A DNA stretch of 64,000 nucleotides from Methylopila capsulata (GCF_016907975.1 NZ_JAFBCY010000004.1:124001-188000), one strand, 5' to 3'. Shown: positions 1 through 9,184, counted from the stretch's first letter. Made by a program: numbers and translations. The notes: generated from the sequence alone by a model not told the origin.

Positions 1-368
1 ACGCGGCCGCCGATCAGGCCGGCGGCGAGGCCGATCACGAGCCCGCCGCCGGCGCCGATCGCGACCGCGCCGAGGCCGATCAGCAGCGCGTAGCGCGCGC
101 CATAGATGGTGCGGGACAAGAGGTCCTGCCCGAAGCTGTCGGTGCCGAGCAGGTGCGCGCCCCAGGCCGGCGGGGCCATGAAGCTCATCATGTCCTGCTC
201 GGTCGGGGCGAAGGGCGCGACGAACGGCGCGAAGGCGGCGGCGAAGACGTAGGCCCCGACGACGACGGCCGCGATCACGAACCAGACGTGGCCGCGGACG
301 TAGGCCCAAGCCATGGCGCCGCGAGAGTGCGCCGCGCGGGGCGGCGACGAGAGAGCGACGTCCGCCAT
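1..368 (-). CDS. Peptide/nickel-type ABC transporter permease, DppC-like (partial, N-terminal 122 aa)
   Basis: Inner-membrane permease of an oligopeptide/dipeptide-family importer (system A). The gene runs off the left edge, so only the N-terminus is visible. It begins with a short cytoplasmic tail and a first membrane helix (around residues 28-50), followed by the family's hallmark HLLGTDSFGQDLLSR and the second helix. The start is an ATG whose A is the last base of the upstream permease stop (TGATG overlap), which implies translational coupling. The missing C-terminus should carry the EAA loop that docks on the ATPase. Family assignment is firm; the substrate cannot be read. Its neighbours (amidohydrolase, racemase, ureidoglycolate lyase) suggest a nitrogen-rich small molecule. 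Confidence 0.9.
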   Translation of the reverse strand, partial: MADVALSSPPRAAHSRGAMAWAYVRGHVWFVIAAVVVGAYVFAAAFAPFVAPFAPTEQDMMSFMAPPAWGAHLLGTDSFGQDLLSRTIYGARYALLIGLGAVAIGAGGGLVIGLAAGLIGGR

Positions 369-1315
369 CAGCGTGGCCTCAAGCGCGGATCGAGGAAGGG
401 ATAGGCGAGGTCGACCAGCAGGTTGGTCAGCACGAACAGGCAGGCGGTCATCATCACGCCGGCTTGCACCACGCCGTACTCGCGGTTGAGCACCGCGCTG
501 GTCATCATCTGGCCGACGCCGGGCAGCGAGAACACCGTTTCGGTCAGCACCGCGCCCTGCAGCAGCGCGCCGAGCTGCAGGCCGAGGATGGTGACGAGCG
601 GCAGCATGACGTTGCGCAGGCCATGCACCCACACGACGCGCCAGCGCGGCTCGCCGCGGGCGCGGGCGGCGGCGACGTAGGGCTGTTCGAGCTGCTCGAT
701 CAGGTTCGCGCGGGTCAGCCGCACGATCATGGCGAGGAAGTAGGTGGAGAGCGTGATCGCAGGCAGCGTCATGTGCACGATCCCGCCCCACAGGTCGTCC
801 CAAGGTGCGACGAAGCCGAGCGTCGGAAACCAGCCGAGCTGCACGCCGAACAGCCAGATCAGCAGGATGCCGAGGTAGAAGCTCGGAAACGAGGTGCCGG
901 TCAGCGTCAGGGTCGCGACCGCCGCGTCCCAGCCGGTGTCCTTGCGGGTGGCGGACAGCACGCCGAGCGGCACGCCGATGACGATGGCGAGGCCGAGCGC
1001 CGAGGCGGCGAGCGTCAGCGTCACCGGCAGCGCCTCGAGGAAGGCGTAGCGGAAGATCGGCGCCTTGCTGACGAAGGAGGTTCCCCAGTCGCCGCTGAGG
1101 AAGCCCGCGAGCCAGCGCACGTACTGCTCCGCGATCGGCCGGTCGAGGCCGAGCTGCTTCACCAGCGAGGCGTGGGCCTCGGCCGAATACTCCGAGCCCA
1201 GCATCAGCTGCACCGGATCGCCCGGCGCGAACTTCAGCAGGCTGAAGCTCGCAATCGAGACGATGAGCAGCACCAGAAGGGTCTGCAGGATTTTCTTGGA
1301 GACGAACCAGGCCAT
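368..1315 (-). CDS. Peptide/nickel-type ABC transporter permease, DppB-like
   Basis: A 315-aa integral membrane protein forming one half of the transmembrane channel of system A. The first helix ends in the typical FAPGDP motif (around residues 29-34). The EAA-like cytoplasmic loop is visible as YVAAARARGEPRWRVVWVHG, followed by RNVMLP (around residues 215-240). The C-terminus ends LVDLAYPFLDPRLRPR, as in DppB/OppB proteins, and length is normal. It follows the solute-binding-protein gene after a 142-nt gap containing a perfect hairpin, and overlaps the next permease by one base. No ATP-binding subunit of this system is in the window; it may lie beyond the left edge, or system B's ATPases may serve both. 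Confidence 0.93.
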   Translation of the reverse strand: MAWFVSKKILQTLLVLLIVSIASFSLLKFAPGDPVQLMLGSEYSAEAHASLVKQLGLDRPIAEQYVRWLAGFLSGDWGTSFVSKAPIFRYAFLEALPVTLTLAASALGLAIVIGVPLGVLSATRKDTGWDAAVATLTLTGTSFPSFYLGILLIWLFGVQLGWFPTLGFVAPWDDLWGGIVHMTLPAITLSTYFLAMIVRLTRANLIEQLEQPYVAAARARGEPRWRVVWVHGLRNVMLPLVTILGLQLGALLQGAVLTETVFSLPGVGQMMTSAVLNREYGVVQAGVMMTACLFVLTNLLVDLAYPFLDPRLRPR

Positions 1316-1401
1316 CAGGCGAAGCGGCCCTCGTGCGGCGACGCGACCTACGCCTGTCCGGCGGGGCCGGACGTGGCGGGCGGCGTCGGTGAATCTGTGA
1401 A

Positions 1402-1425
1402 CGCCCGGACCCTTGGGTCCGGGCG
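1402..1425 (-). terminator. Perfect palindrome between SBP and permease genes (attenuator/mRNA-stabiliser-like hairpin)
   Basis: An 11-bp perfect inverted repeat, CGCCCGGACCC/GGGTCCGGGCG, with only TT between the arms. It lies between the end of the solute-binding-protein gene (1458) and the permease start (1315). No U-tract follows on the minus strand, so full termination is unlikely. A stabilising or partly terminating hairpin that lets the binding protein be made in excess is the likely role. Confidence 0.6.
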
Positions 1426-1457
1426 CGTCGAGGCGCCTGTCGCGAGACGGGCGCCGG

Positions 1458-3053
1458 TTACGACACCGTGACGGTGTGCAGGTTCAGGCTGTCGACCGGG
1501 ATGTACTTGAAGCCCTGGACCTTCTTGGCGAAGATCTTGAACACCGGCATGTGCGAGGTGATGGCGATCGGCGCCTCGTCCATGATGATGTCGCTGGCCT
1601 CGGTGTAGAGCGCCTTGCGGGTGGGCACGTCGAGGCTCACCTGCGCCTGCTCCACGCACTCGTCGAAGCGCTTGTTCGACCAGCCGGGATAGTTCCAGGC
1701 GGCGCCGGTGTGGAACTCCGGGAACAGCGTCTCGTCCGGATCGAGGTCGGCCCACCAGTTGAAGTCCAGCATCTCGAAGTCGCCGGCGTTACGGCGGCTG
1801 ACCCAGGCGGCGCGCTCGACGAGCTCCAGCTTCGGCTTGATCCCGATCTCGGCCAGCATCGGCAGAACGGTCTGCGCGAGGCGCGAGCCGTAGGTGCCTT
1901 CCTCGGTCACCATGAACTTCGGCTCGATCACGTCCTGCACCTTGGCCTTGGCGCGGAACTCTTTGGCCTTCGCGAGGTCGAAGCGCTGGCCTCGGCCGGT
2001 CTTCGCGACGTTGGGGTCGTAGAAGTCGGTCATCGGGGGCGAGATCGGCGTGTAGGCCGGGATGCCCTGGCCGAAGAACGCCTGCTTGATGATCTGCTCG
2101 CGGTTGAGCGCGAAGGCGACGGCGCGGCGGAGGTTGATGTCGTCGAACGGCGCCTTGCGGCAGTTCATGGCGATGTAGACGTAGTTGCCCTCGATCTCGC
2201 CGAAGACCTGCAGGTTCGGGTTGGCCTTGAGCTGCGGGATGAACTGAACCGGGCTGTCGCTCATGCCGTCGACCTGGCCGGACATGACGGCGGCGATCGC
2301 GGAGGAGGCCTCCTTCATGATCAGGATGGTGACCTTGTCGAGCTTGGGCAGGCCGGCCTCGAAGTAGTCGGGGTTCTTCTCGAGGACGATCGAGTCGTTC
2401 TCCTTCCACGAGACGAACTTGAACGGCCCGGTGCCGACCGGGTTGCGGCCGAAGCTCGCGCCGAACTTCTGCACCGCGGCCGGGGAGACGATCGTGCCCG
2501 CGCGACCCGTCGAGCCGGTCAGCGCCACGGGCAGGAAGGCGTAGGGCTGCTTGAAGGTCAGCTTGACGGTGAGCGGATCGACGACCTCGACCTTCTCCAG
2601 CGACTTGAACTTCCAGGCGTGCGGCGACTTCGGCTCGCCCTTCCAGACCCGCTCGACGTTCCACTTCACCGCTTCGGCGTCGCAGGGCGTGCCGTCGTGG
2701 AACTTGACGTTCGGGCGCAGCTTGAAGGTGTGGATCACGCCGTCCGTGATGTCCCACGTCTCGGCGAGGTCGGGGACGAAGGCGACCTTCTGGCCGTCGT
2801 AGGTGACCTTGAGCAGGCCGTTGTAGATGTTGTTGTGCACCTTCACCGCGCCTAAGAAGCCGGTGAAATGCGGGTCCAGCGTGTCGATATGATCGACCCA
2901 GGCCAGCTTGATCTCGTTGCCCGCCGCCTGGGCGGGCCGGCTGAGGCCGCCGGCCGCCAGCACCACGCCGCCGGCCGCAAGGCCTTTCATGAGATCGCGG
3001 CGGTTGAGGCCTCCGAGGTAGCGCTCGGCCAGGATCGCCTTGTGGTCCGTCAT
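1458..3053 (-). CDS. ABC transporter solute-binding protein, family 5 (DppA/OppA-like), Tat-exported
   Basis: A 531-aa periplasmic ligand receptor of system A. It starts with a twin-arginine signal: RR at residues 18-19 in NRRDLMKG, then a hydrophobic Ala/Gly stretch and an AQA cleavage region near residue 43. The SBP family 5 fold shows in YNGLLKVTYDGQKVAFVPDL, the FKLRPNVKFHDGTP signature (around residue 120) and the second-lobe motif FDDINLRRAVAFALNRE. Length is normal. It heads the system A operon: SBP, hairpin, two permeases. Tat export is common for this family in Hyphomicrobiales. The ligand is unknown. Confidence 0.93.
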   Translation of the reverse strand: MTDHKAILAERYLGGLNRRDLMKGLAAGGVVLAAGGLSRPAQAAGNEIKLAWVDHIDTLDPHFTGFLGAVKVHNNIYNGLLKVTYDGQKVAFVPDLAETWDITDGVIHTFKLRPNVKFHDGTPCDAEAVKWNVERVWKGEPKSPHAWKFKSLEKVEVVDPLTVKLTFKQPYAFLPVALTGSTGRAGTIVSPAAVQKFGASFGRNPVGTGPFKFVSWKENDSIVLEKNPDYFEAGLPKLDKVTILIMKEASSAIAAVMSGQVDGMSDSPVQFIPQLKANPNLQVFGEIEGNYVYIAMNCRKAPFDDINLRRAVAFALNREQIIKQAFFGQGIPAYTPISPPMTDFYDPNVAKTGRGQRFDLAKAKEFRAKAKVQDVIEPKFMVTEEGTYGSRLAQTVLPMLAEIGIKPKLELVERAAWVSRRNAGDFEMLDFNWWADLDPDETLFPEFHTGAAWNYPGWSNKRFDECVEQAQVSLDVPTRKALYTEASDIIMDEAPIAITSHMPVFKIFAKKVQGFKYIPVDSLNLHTVTVS

Positions 3054-3271
3054 GAGAGAAACGTCTCCGCTGTCCTGCGCGGCCTTGGGGCGGGCGCTGA
3101 AAATGCGGGGTAAGCCCCGCTTTCAGGATCAGGGGAGCAAGCGGTATGCCAAACACCAGACGCCCGGAAAGGAGGCGGTAGAGGCCGCTGGACTGGCGAA
3201 GTGCCTACGACTTTTGGGCAATCCGACGCATTGTTGAGCAGTTCGAGGTCACGCCGCCGAGAGCTCGGTCG

Positions 3272-4546
3272 TCAGAGGGGCGACGCCTCGAAGCTCTTGA
3301 GCACGTGCAGCAGCGCGCGGGCGCCCGCGTCCACGTCGCGCGGCTCGGCGTGCTCGTCCGGGTGGTGGCTGAGCCCAGCGCGGCAGCGGACGAAGATCAT
3401 GCCGATCGGCGCGATCCGGCTCATCACCATGGCGTCGTGGCCGGCGCCGCTCGCGAGCCGCAGCGGCTCGTAGCGCTGGGCCTCGATCGCGGCGTCGATG
3501 CGATCCTGCAGCGCGCGATCGCAGAGCGCCGCCGGTTCGTCGTGGATGCGTTCGATCGACACGCCGAGGCCGCGCGTCGAGGCGATCGCGACGATCGACT
3601 CCTCGATGCGCTTCAGCGTCGAGAACCGCTGGTTGTCCTGCGGCGCGCGGACGTCGACCGTGAAGGCGACGTGGCCGGGGATGACGTTCGCGCCGCCGGG
3701 TTCGACCATCAGCCGGCCGACGGTGGCGACAAGCCCGCGGGTTGCGGTCGCGGCCTGCTCGACGGCGAGAACCGCCGCCGCGGCGCCGACGAGCGCGTCG
3801 GCGCGCTGGTTCATGGGCACGGTGCCGGCGTGGCCGGCGGCGCCGGTCAGCGTCACCGCAAGCCGCGTCGCGCCGCAGATGGCGCTGACGCAGCCGATCG
3901 GCAGCTTGCAGGTCTCCAGCACCGGGCCCTGCTCGATGTGGAGCTCGAGATAGGCCGCGATCTCCGCCGGCTCCCGCCGGGCCTCGCCGATCCGCTCCGG
4001 GTCGAGCCCGTAGGCCCGGATGGCGTCGGCCATGGTGACGCCGTTCCCGTCGCGCAGCTTCAGCAGGGCCGGATCGAAGGCGCCCGCGAGCGCCTTGCTG
4101 CCGAGCATGGTGGCGCCGAACCGCGCGCCTTCTTCGTCGGAGAAGCCGACGACCTCGATCGCATGGGGCAGGCGCACGCCGTCGCGCGCGAGCGCGGCGA
4201 CGCACTCGATGCCTGTCACCACGCCGAGGATGCCGTCCCAGCGTCCGGCGTTGCGCACCGTGTCGAGGTGCGAGGCCACGAGGATCGCCGGGGCCCCGGG
4301 CGCCGCGCCTTCGTAGCGGCCGACGACGTTGCCGATCGCGTCGACGCGGGCGTCCATGCCCGCCTCCGTCATCCAGCCGAGAACCAGCTCGCTGGCGCGC
4401 TTCTGCTCGGGGCTCATGAAGACGCGCGTGATCGCGCCCTTCTCGGCGGAAATCGCGGCTAGGGCGTCCACCCGCTCGCAGATGCGGGCGCCCATGGAGG
4501 CCAAGGCGTCAGGGGAGGTCGAAGTCGTGCTAGGAGGCGTGAGCAT
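3272..4546 (-). CDS. M20-family Zn-dependent amidohydrolase (allantoate amidohydrolase / N-carbamoyl-amino-acid hydrolase type)
   Basis: A hydrolase of about 424 aa that cleaves a ureido/carbamoyl amide. The two-metal site of the hydantoinase/carbamoylase subfamily is visible: His and Asp in SHLDTV and RWDGILGV, the EE pair in GFSDEEGARFG, the His of LELHIEQGP, and the His of GLSHHPDEHA near the C-terminus. The inserted dimerisation lid is also present. The start is uncertain: ATG 4546 gives MLTPPSTT, ATG 4495 gives MGARICERVD, and neither has a clear ribosome site. The gene is divergent from the racemase-family gene with start codons only about 23 bp apart, so the two must share a promoter region. 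With allA nearby, allantoate is a reasonable substrate guess; an L-N-carbamoylase is the alternative. Confidence 0.85.
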   Translation of the reverse strand: MLTPPSTTSTSPDALASMGARICERVDALAAISAEKGAITRVFMSPEQKRASELVLGWMTEAGMDARVDAIGNVVGRYEGAAPGAPAILVASHLDTVRNAGRWDGILGVVTGIECVAALARDGVRLPHAIEVVGFSDEEGARFGATMLGSKALAGAFDPALLKLRDGNGVTMADAIRAYGLDPERIGEARREPAEIAAYLELHIEQGPVLETCKLPIGCVSAICGATRLAVTLTGAAGHAGTVPMNQRADALVGAAAAVLAVEQAATATRGLVATVGRLMVEPGGANVIPGHVAFTVDVRAPQDNQRFSTLKRIEESIVAIASTRGLGVSIERIHDEPAALCDRALQDRIDAAIEAQRYEPLRLASGAGHDAMVMSRIAPIGMIFVRCRAGLSHHPDEHAEPRDVDAGARALLHVLKSFEASPL

Positions 4547-4568
4547 CTCAGGATCGAAGGCAGACGTC

Positions 4569-5228
4569 GTGGCGGGCGAAACGCGCATCTTACTGATCAA
4601 TCCCAACACTGCAGAATCCGTAACGGCCTTGCTTGCGGCCGAAGCGCGCCGCGCAGCGGGGTCCCGGGCGGAGATTGTGGCCGTGACGGCGGCCTTCGGC
4701 GCGCCGGGCATCCAGACGGTGGAGGAGGCGAAGACCGCCGTCCGCGCCGTCGTCGAGGCCCTGCGCGCGAACGCCGGATGCGACGCGGCTATCACGGCCG
4801 CGTTCCTCGATCCAGGGTTTGAAGAGGCGACGGCGCTCGGGATCATGCCGGTGGTCGGCTTCGGCCGCGCCGGCCTGCGCGCCGCAGGCGCCGGCGGGCG
4901 GCGCTTCGCGCTGGTCACCGCCGGCGCGGCGATGGAGGACGCGGTGCGCGCGCGCATCGACGAGCTCGGCCTTGCGCCGCAGCTCGCGGGCCTCCGTCTC
5001 GTTCGCGCCGGGGTGCGGGATCTGATCGCCGACCGCGCGGGCCATCGCGCTGAGGTTCTGGCGGCCGTGCGCGCCTGCGTGGAGCTGGACGGCGCCGAGG
5101 CGGTTCTGCTGGGCGGCGCGCCATTCGCGGGCTTCGCGGAAGAGATCGCGGCGGAGGCCGGCGCGCCGGTGCTTGACGGCGTGGCGGCTGCGGTCGAGGC
5201 GGCCCTGGAGGCGCGGCGCGGGAGCTGA
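4569..5228 (+). CDS. Asp/Glu/hydantoin racemase-family protein lacking both canonical cysteines
   Basis: About 219 aa from a GTG start; GTG 4527 and GTG 4539 are alternatives, and an AGGAGG lies at 4532-4537. The family N-terminus RILLINPNT is clear, and the fold motifs AAFLDPGFEEA and LLGGAPFAGFA match those that carry the two catalytic cysteines of hydantoin/allantoin racemases. Here those positions read Ala78 and Gly183. The only cysteines are Cys71 and Cys170, outside the motifs. Known members use the Cys pair for two-base proton transfer, so this copy may be a lyase, a decarboxylase-like enzyme, or inactive. The neighbouring M20 hydrolase and ureidoglycolate lyase suggest a role in ureide catabolism. 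It converges on the ATPase gene ending at 5246. Confidence 0.8.
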   Translation: MAGETRILLINPNTAESVTALLAAEARRAAGSRAEIVAVTAAFGAPGIQTVEEAKTAVRAVVEALRANAGCDAAITAAFLDPGFEEATALGIMPVVGFGRAGLRAAGAGGRRFALVTAGAAMEDAVRARIDELGLAPQLAGLRLVRAGVRDLIADRAGHRAEVLAAVRACVELDGAEAVLLGGAPFAGFAEEIAAEAGAPVLDGVAAAVEAALEARRGS

Positions 5229-5245
5229 ACGCCGCGCCGCCCGGC

Positions 5246-6247
5246 TCATGCGACCACGGCTTCGTAAGCCTCGGCGGTCGTCCGGGTGCGGATGCAGCGC
5301 GCGAAGTGGGCGGCGCCGACCGAGACCGCTTCGGGCTGGACCTCCGCGCAATCGTCGATGGCGTGCCCGCAGCGCGGGCGGAAGGAACAGCCCGGCGGCA
5401 GGTCGGCGAGGTCCGGCGGCGCGCCGGGAATCGCGGCCAGCCGGGCGCCGGGGGTCGGCGCATGGCTCGCGCGCGAGAGCAGGAGCCCTTGCGTATAGGG
5501 GTGGCGCGGCTCGCGGATGACGTCGCGCGCGGGACCCATCTCGACGATGCGGCCGGCGTACATCACCGCGATCCGGTCCGCGACCTCGACCGCGACGCCG
5601 ATGTCGTGGGTCACGAACACCACCGCGAGGCCAAGCTCCCGCTGCAGCTCGCGCAGGAGCAGCAGAACCTGGATCTGCACGGTGGCGTCGAGCGCGGTCG
5701 TCGGCTCGTCGGCCAGCAGCACCTTGGGACGGCAGGCAAGGGCGAGCGCGATCATCGCGCGCTGCCGCATGCCGCCGGACATCTCGTGCGGGTAGTTGTC
5801 GAGGCGCTTGTCGGGTGAGGGGATGCGCACCCGCTCGAACAGCGCGAGCGCCCGCGCCCGCGCCTCCGCCTTCGAGAGCTTCTCGTGGCGGCGGACCGCT
5901 TCCATGATCTGGTCGCCGATGCGGTAGACCGGATCGAAGGCGAGACCCGGATCCTGGAAGATCATGGAGACGATGGGGCCGCGTAAGGCTGCGAGCTCAC
6001 GCGACGACAGCTTGAGCACGTCGCGGCCGTCCACCTCCACCTTGCCGCCGATCCTGGCGGAGGAGGGGTGGAGCCGCATCAGCGAGCGCAGCGTCACGCT
6101 CTTGCCCGAGCCGGACTCCCCCAGCAGCGCGACGGTCTCGCCGCGCTTAAGGTGCAGGTTTACGCCGTCGACCGCGCGGATCGGGCCTTTCGGGCCTTTG
6201 AAGTCGACGGTCAGCCCGGCGACGTCAACCATCAGGGCGTCGCTCAT
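5246..6247 (-). CDS. Peptide ABC transporter ATP-binding protein, DppD-like
   Basis: A 333-aa ATPase of system B. Walker A is GESGSGKS (around residue 40), the signature is MSGGMRQR and Walker B is [12 protein letters not shown], all canonical. The C-terminal oligopeptide-transporter extension has four cysteines ([14 protein letters not shown] and a later ARC), a pattern known in DppD to bind a [4Fe-4S] cluster. The ATG at 6247 overlaps the preceding gene's stop (ATGA), so it is translationally coupled to the DppF-like gene. The start was chosen for this overlap and because it begins MSDALMVDV, right before the ABC domain. It is the last gene of the operon. Confidence 0.93.
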   Translation of the reverse strand: MSDALMVDVAGLTVDFKGPKGPIRAVDGVNLHLKRGETVALLGESGSGKSVTLRSLMRLHPSSARIGGKVEVDGRDVLKLSSRELAALRGPIVSMIFQDPGLAFDPVYRIGDQIMEAVRRHEKLSKAEARARALALFERVRIPSPDKRLDNYPHEMSGGMRQRAMIALALACRPKVLLADEPTTALDATVQIQVLLLLRELQRELGLAVVFVTHDIGVAVEVADRIAVMYAGRIVEMGPARDVIREPRHPYTQGLLLSRASHAPTPGARLAAIPGAPPDLADLPPGCSFRPRCGHAIDDCAEVQPEAVSVGAAHFARCIRTRTTAEAYEAVVA

Positions 6248-7299
6248 GCCGCAAGCCTCGGGTGGCCGGAGGAGGGGTCGACGAGCCAGCACGCCGCGCG
6301 ATGATCGCCCTCGCCGGCCGCAAGCAGGGTCGGCTCCTGGTGCGCGCAGAGCGCCGCGCTCTTGGCGCAGCGGGGATTGAAGCGGCAGCCGGGCGGCGGG
6401 TTGATGGGGTTCGGCGGGTCGCCCGCCAGGGGCGCCACCTCGGTGCGCGCGTCCGGGTCCATCGACGGCATCGAGGCGAGCAGCGCGCCGGTGTAGGGGT
6501 GGCGCGGGGTCTCGAACAGCGCCTCGGAGGGCCCGAACTCGGCGACCTTTCCGAGATACATCACCATCACGCGGTTCGACATGAAGCGCACGACGTTGAG
6601 GTCGTGGCTGATGAACATGTAGGTCAGGCCGAACTCGTCCTTGAGGTCGAGCAGCAGGTTCAGCACCTGCGCCTCCACCGACTTGTCGAGCGCCGAGACC
6701 GCCTCGTCGAGGATCAGCAGGCGCGGATCGAGCGCGAGCGCGCGGGCGATGTTCACGCGCTGACGCTGGCCGCCGGAGAGCTCGTGCGGGTAGCGCCCGG
6801 CGAAGCGGGCGGGCTCGAGGCCGACGCGGTGAAGCAGATCGTGGGCCCGGGTCGCCGCCGCGCGCCGCGTCGCGCCGTGCACGCGCGGTCCGAAGGCGAT
6901 GGTGTCCTCGACCGTCAGCCGCGGGTTGAGCGAGGCGTAGCTGTCCTGGAACACCATCTGCACCTGCCGGCGGAAGGCGTTCAGCCCAAGCGCCTGCGAG
7001 CCCACCGCCTCGCCGTCGAACAGGATCTCGCCGGCGTCCGGGTTGATGATCTGCATGACGAGGCGCGCGGTGGTGGACTTGCCGCAGCCGCTCTCGCCGA
7101 CGATGCCGAGCGTCTCGCCCTTGGCGACGTCGAAGTCCACGCCGTCCACGGCGCGCACCACGGGGCCGGCCTTGGTGAGGAAGCCCTTCTTCTGGCCGAA
7201 GTGCTTGATGAGGCCTTTGACCGACAGCAGCGGCTGGGCGGGACCTCCGCGGTCGCGGGTGGGACCGCCGGGGGGCGGGGCGGGTTCGCCGATGATCAC
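6244..7299 (-). CDS. Peptide ABC transporter ATP-binding protein, DppF-like
   Basis: A 351-aa partner ATPase of system B. It has Walker A GESGCGKST, signature LSGGQRQR and Walker B LLILDEAVSALD, and a Cys-containing C-terminal region (PPGCRFNPRCAKSAALC) as in DppF. The start is a GTG at 7299 that overlaps the upstream permease stop as GTGA. An ATG further upstream would run deep into that permease gene, so the GTG is preferred. It is coupled both upstream (GTGA) and downstream (ATGA). Confidence 0.92.
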   Translation of the reverse strand: MIIGEPAPPPGGPTRDRGGPAQPLLSVKGLIKHFGQKKGFLTKAGPVVRAVDGVDFDVAKGETLGIVGESGCGKSTTARLVMQIINPDAGEILFDGEAVGSQALGLNAFRRQVQMVFQDSYASLNPRLTVEDTIAFGPRVHGATRRAAATRAHDLLHRVGLEPARFAGRYPHELSGGQRQRVNIARALALDPRLLILDEAVSALDKSVEAQVLNLLLDLKDEFGLTYMFISHDLNVVRFMSNRVMVMYLGKVAEFGPSEALFETPRHPYTGALLASMPSMDPDARTEVAPLAGDPPNPINPPPGCRFNPRCAKSAALCAHQEPTLLAAGEGDHRAACWLVDPSSGHPRLAA

Positions 7300-8186
7300 T
7301 GGCGGACCTCCATGGCCGAGCGCAGGCCGTCCGAGAACAGATTGAACGAGATCGAGGTCAGGAAGATCATCGCCCCGGGGAGCGCGGCGACCAGCGGCTG
7401 GTTGTAGATCGCGGTCCGGAGCGTGTTCAGCATCAGGCCCCATTCCGGCTCCGGCGGGCGCACGCCGAGGCCAAGGAACGAGAGGCCGGAGGCGAGGATC
7501 ATCGACACGCTGATCAGGCTCGTCGCATAGACGAAGATCGGCCCCAGCACGTTGCCGAGCACATGCACCCGGACGATCGTGAAGCCGCTCGCGCCGGAGA
7601 TGCGCGCAGCCTCCACATAGTCGCGGGTGCGGATCTGCGTCGTCACGCTCTCCGCCACGCGGGCGATCTGCGGCACGAACACGACGGTGAGCGAGACGAT
7701 CGAGTTCAGAATGCCGGCGCCCAGCGCGCCCGACAGCGCGATCGCCAGCAGCACGGAGGGGAAGGCGAAGAACACGTCGATGGTCCGCATCGTCACGGTG
7801 TTGATCCAGCCGCCGAGGTAGCCGGCGACGATGCCGATCGCGGAGCCGATGCCGAAGGCGAGGATGACGGGCGTGATGCCGAGGAACAGTGACAGCCGGC
7901 CGCCCCAGAGCAGGCGGCTCAGCATGTCGCGGCCGAGCTCGTCGGAGCCGAGCGGGTAGCCGGGGAAGCCGACCGGCTTCAGGCGGCGGATCATGGAGCC
8001 CTTGATCGGGTCTGCCGGCGCGATCCAGGGCGCGAACACGGCGGCGAGCACGATCAGCAGGATGACGCCGAGCGCGACCATCGCCACGGGGTCGCGCCGC
8101 AGGCGCTGGAGCACGCTCCCCCAGTAGCCGCGGCTGGGTTTCGTGGGGGCGGGTTCGAGGACGACGCTGTCGGCGATGGCGTCCAT
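7296..8186 (-). CDS. Peptide ABC transporter permease, DppC-like
   Basis: A 296-aa permease of system B. After a cytoplasmic tail comes the first helix (around residues 35-55), the YPLGSDELGRDMLSRLLWG family motif, then five further helices and an EAA-type loop, YVEAARISGASGFTIVRVHVLGN. Length is normal. It is separated by 4 nt from the upstream DppB-like gene and overlaps the DppF-like gene, so the whole block is one transcript. Confidence 0.93.
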   Translation of the reverse strand: MDAIADSVVLEPAPTKPSRGYWGSVLQRLRRDPVAMVALGVILLIVLAAVFAPWIAPADPIKGSMIRRLKPVGFPGYPLGSDELGRDMLSRLLWGGRLSLFLGITPVILAFGIGSAIGIVAGYLGGWINTVTMRTIDVFFAFPSVLLAIALSGALGAGILNSIVSLTVVFVPQIARVAESVTTQIRTRDYVEAARISGASGFTIVRVHVLGNVLGPIFVYATSLISVSMILASGLSFLGLGVRPPEPEWGLMLNTLRTAIYNQPLVAALPGAMIFLTSISFNLFSDGLRSAMEVRQ

Positions 8187-8190
8187 GGCG

Positions 8191-9144
8191 TCAGGCCCTC
8201 TGGATGCGCGGATCGAGCGCCGTCTGGGCGACGTCCACGATCAGGTTGAGGCTCACGAAGAACATCGCCAGCACGAGGATCGTGCCCTGCAGCAGCGGCA
8301 GGTCGCGCTGGAAGATCGCGGCGTTGAGCAGGAAGCCGGCGCCGGGCCAGGCGAACACGGTCTCGATCAGGATCGAGCCGCCGAGCAGGTAGCCGAGCTG
8401 CAGGCCCATGACCGCGAGCGCGGTGGGGGCGGCGTTGGTGACGACGTGCTTGAACACGCCCCATTCGCCGAGGCCCTTGGCGCGCAGCGCCTGCACGAAC
8501 TCTTGGGACAGGATGTCGGCGACGAGCGCCCGCACGGTGCGCGCGATGATGCCCATGGGGATCACCGACATCGTGATGGCGGGCAGGATGATGTAGCGCA
8601 GGTGCTCGAGGTCCGGCCGCCAATCGGCGGAGCCGCCGGGCCCGGCGCCGGTCGGCGGCAGCCAGTTGAGCTGGGCGGAGAAGATGATGACCATCACCAT
8701 CCCGAGCCAGTAGTGCGGCACGGAGACGCCCAGCACCGAGATTGCGGAGGCGAGCCTGTCGAGCGGGCTGTTGCGGAAGTAGCCGGCCACGAAGCCGAAG
8801 AACGAGCCGAGCGCGAAGCCGATCAGCGTGGCGGCGCAGGCGAGGATCAGCGAGTTCTTCACCGCCCGCGCCACCTCGTCCAGCACGGGGCGGCCGGTCG
8901 CGATCGACTTGCCGAGATCGCCGGTCACGACCTTGCCGATCCAGAGCCCGAACTGCACCGGCAGCGGCTTGTCGAAGCCGTAGACGATGCGCATCTCGGC
9001 CTGCTGCTCGGCGGTCGCGTCCACCGGCATGATGGCGGTGAGCGGATCGCCGGGCGCGAGATGCACCAGCATGAAGCAGACCACGCTGACGCCGAGCGCG
9101 ACCGGCGCGACGTAGAGAATCCGCTTCAGGATGTAGAGAAGCAT
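8191..9144 (-). CDS. Peptide ABC transporter permease, DppB-like
   Basis: A 317-aa permease of system B. It starts MLLYILKRILYVAPV and has the HLAPGDPL motif after the first helix, the EAA-like loop FVQALRAKGLGEWGVFKHVV, and a C-terminus (LIVDVAQTALDPRIQ) typical of DppB. Six membrane segments are evident. It follows the solute-binding-protein gene across a 151-nt spacer that holds a palindromic hairpin and a repeat copy. Confidence 0.93.
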   Translation of the reverse strand: MLLYILKRILYVAPVALGVSVVCFMLVHLAPGDPLTAIMPVDATAEQQAEMRIVYGFDKPLPVQFGLWIGKVVTGDLGKSIATGRPVLDEVARAVKNSLILACAATLIGFALGSFFGFVAGYFRNSPLDRLASAISVLGVSVPHYWLGMVMVIIFSAQLNWLPPTGAGPGGSADWRPDLEHLRYIILPAITMSVIPMGIIARTVRALVADILSQEFVQALRAKGLGEWGVFKHVVTNAAPTALAVMGLQLGYLLGGSILIETVFAWPGAGFLLNAAIFQRDLPLLQGTILVLAMFFVSLNLIVDVAQTALDPRIQRA

Positions 9145-9184
9145 GAGGCGCTGTCCTCTGGTCGGGTCGACGAGCTTGGGCCTC

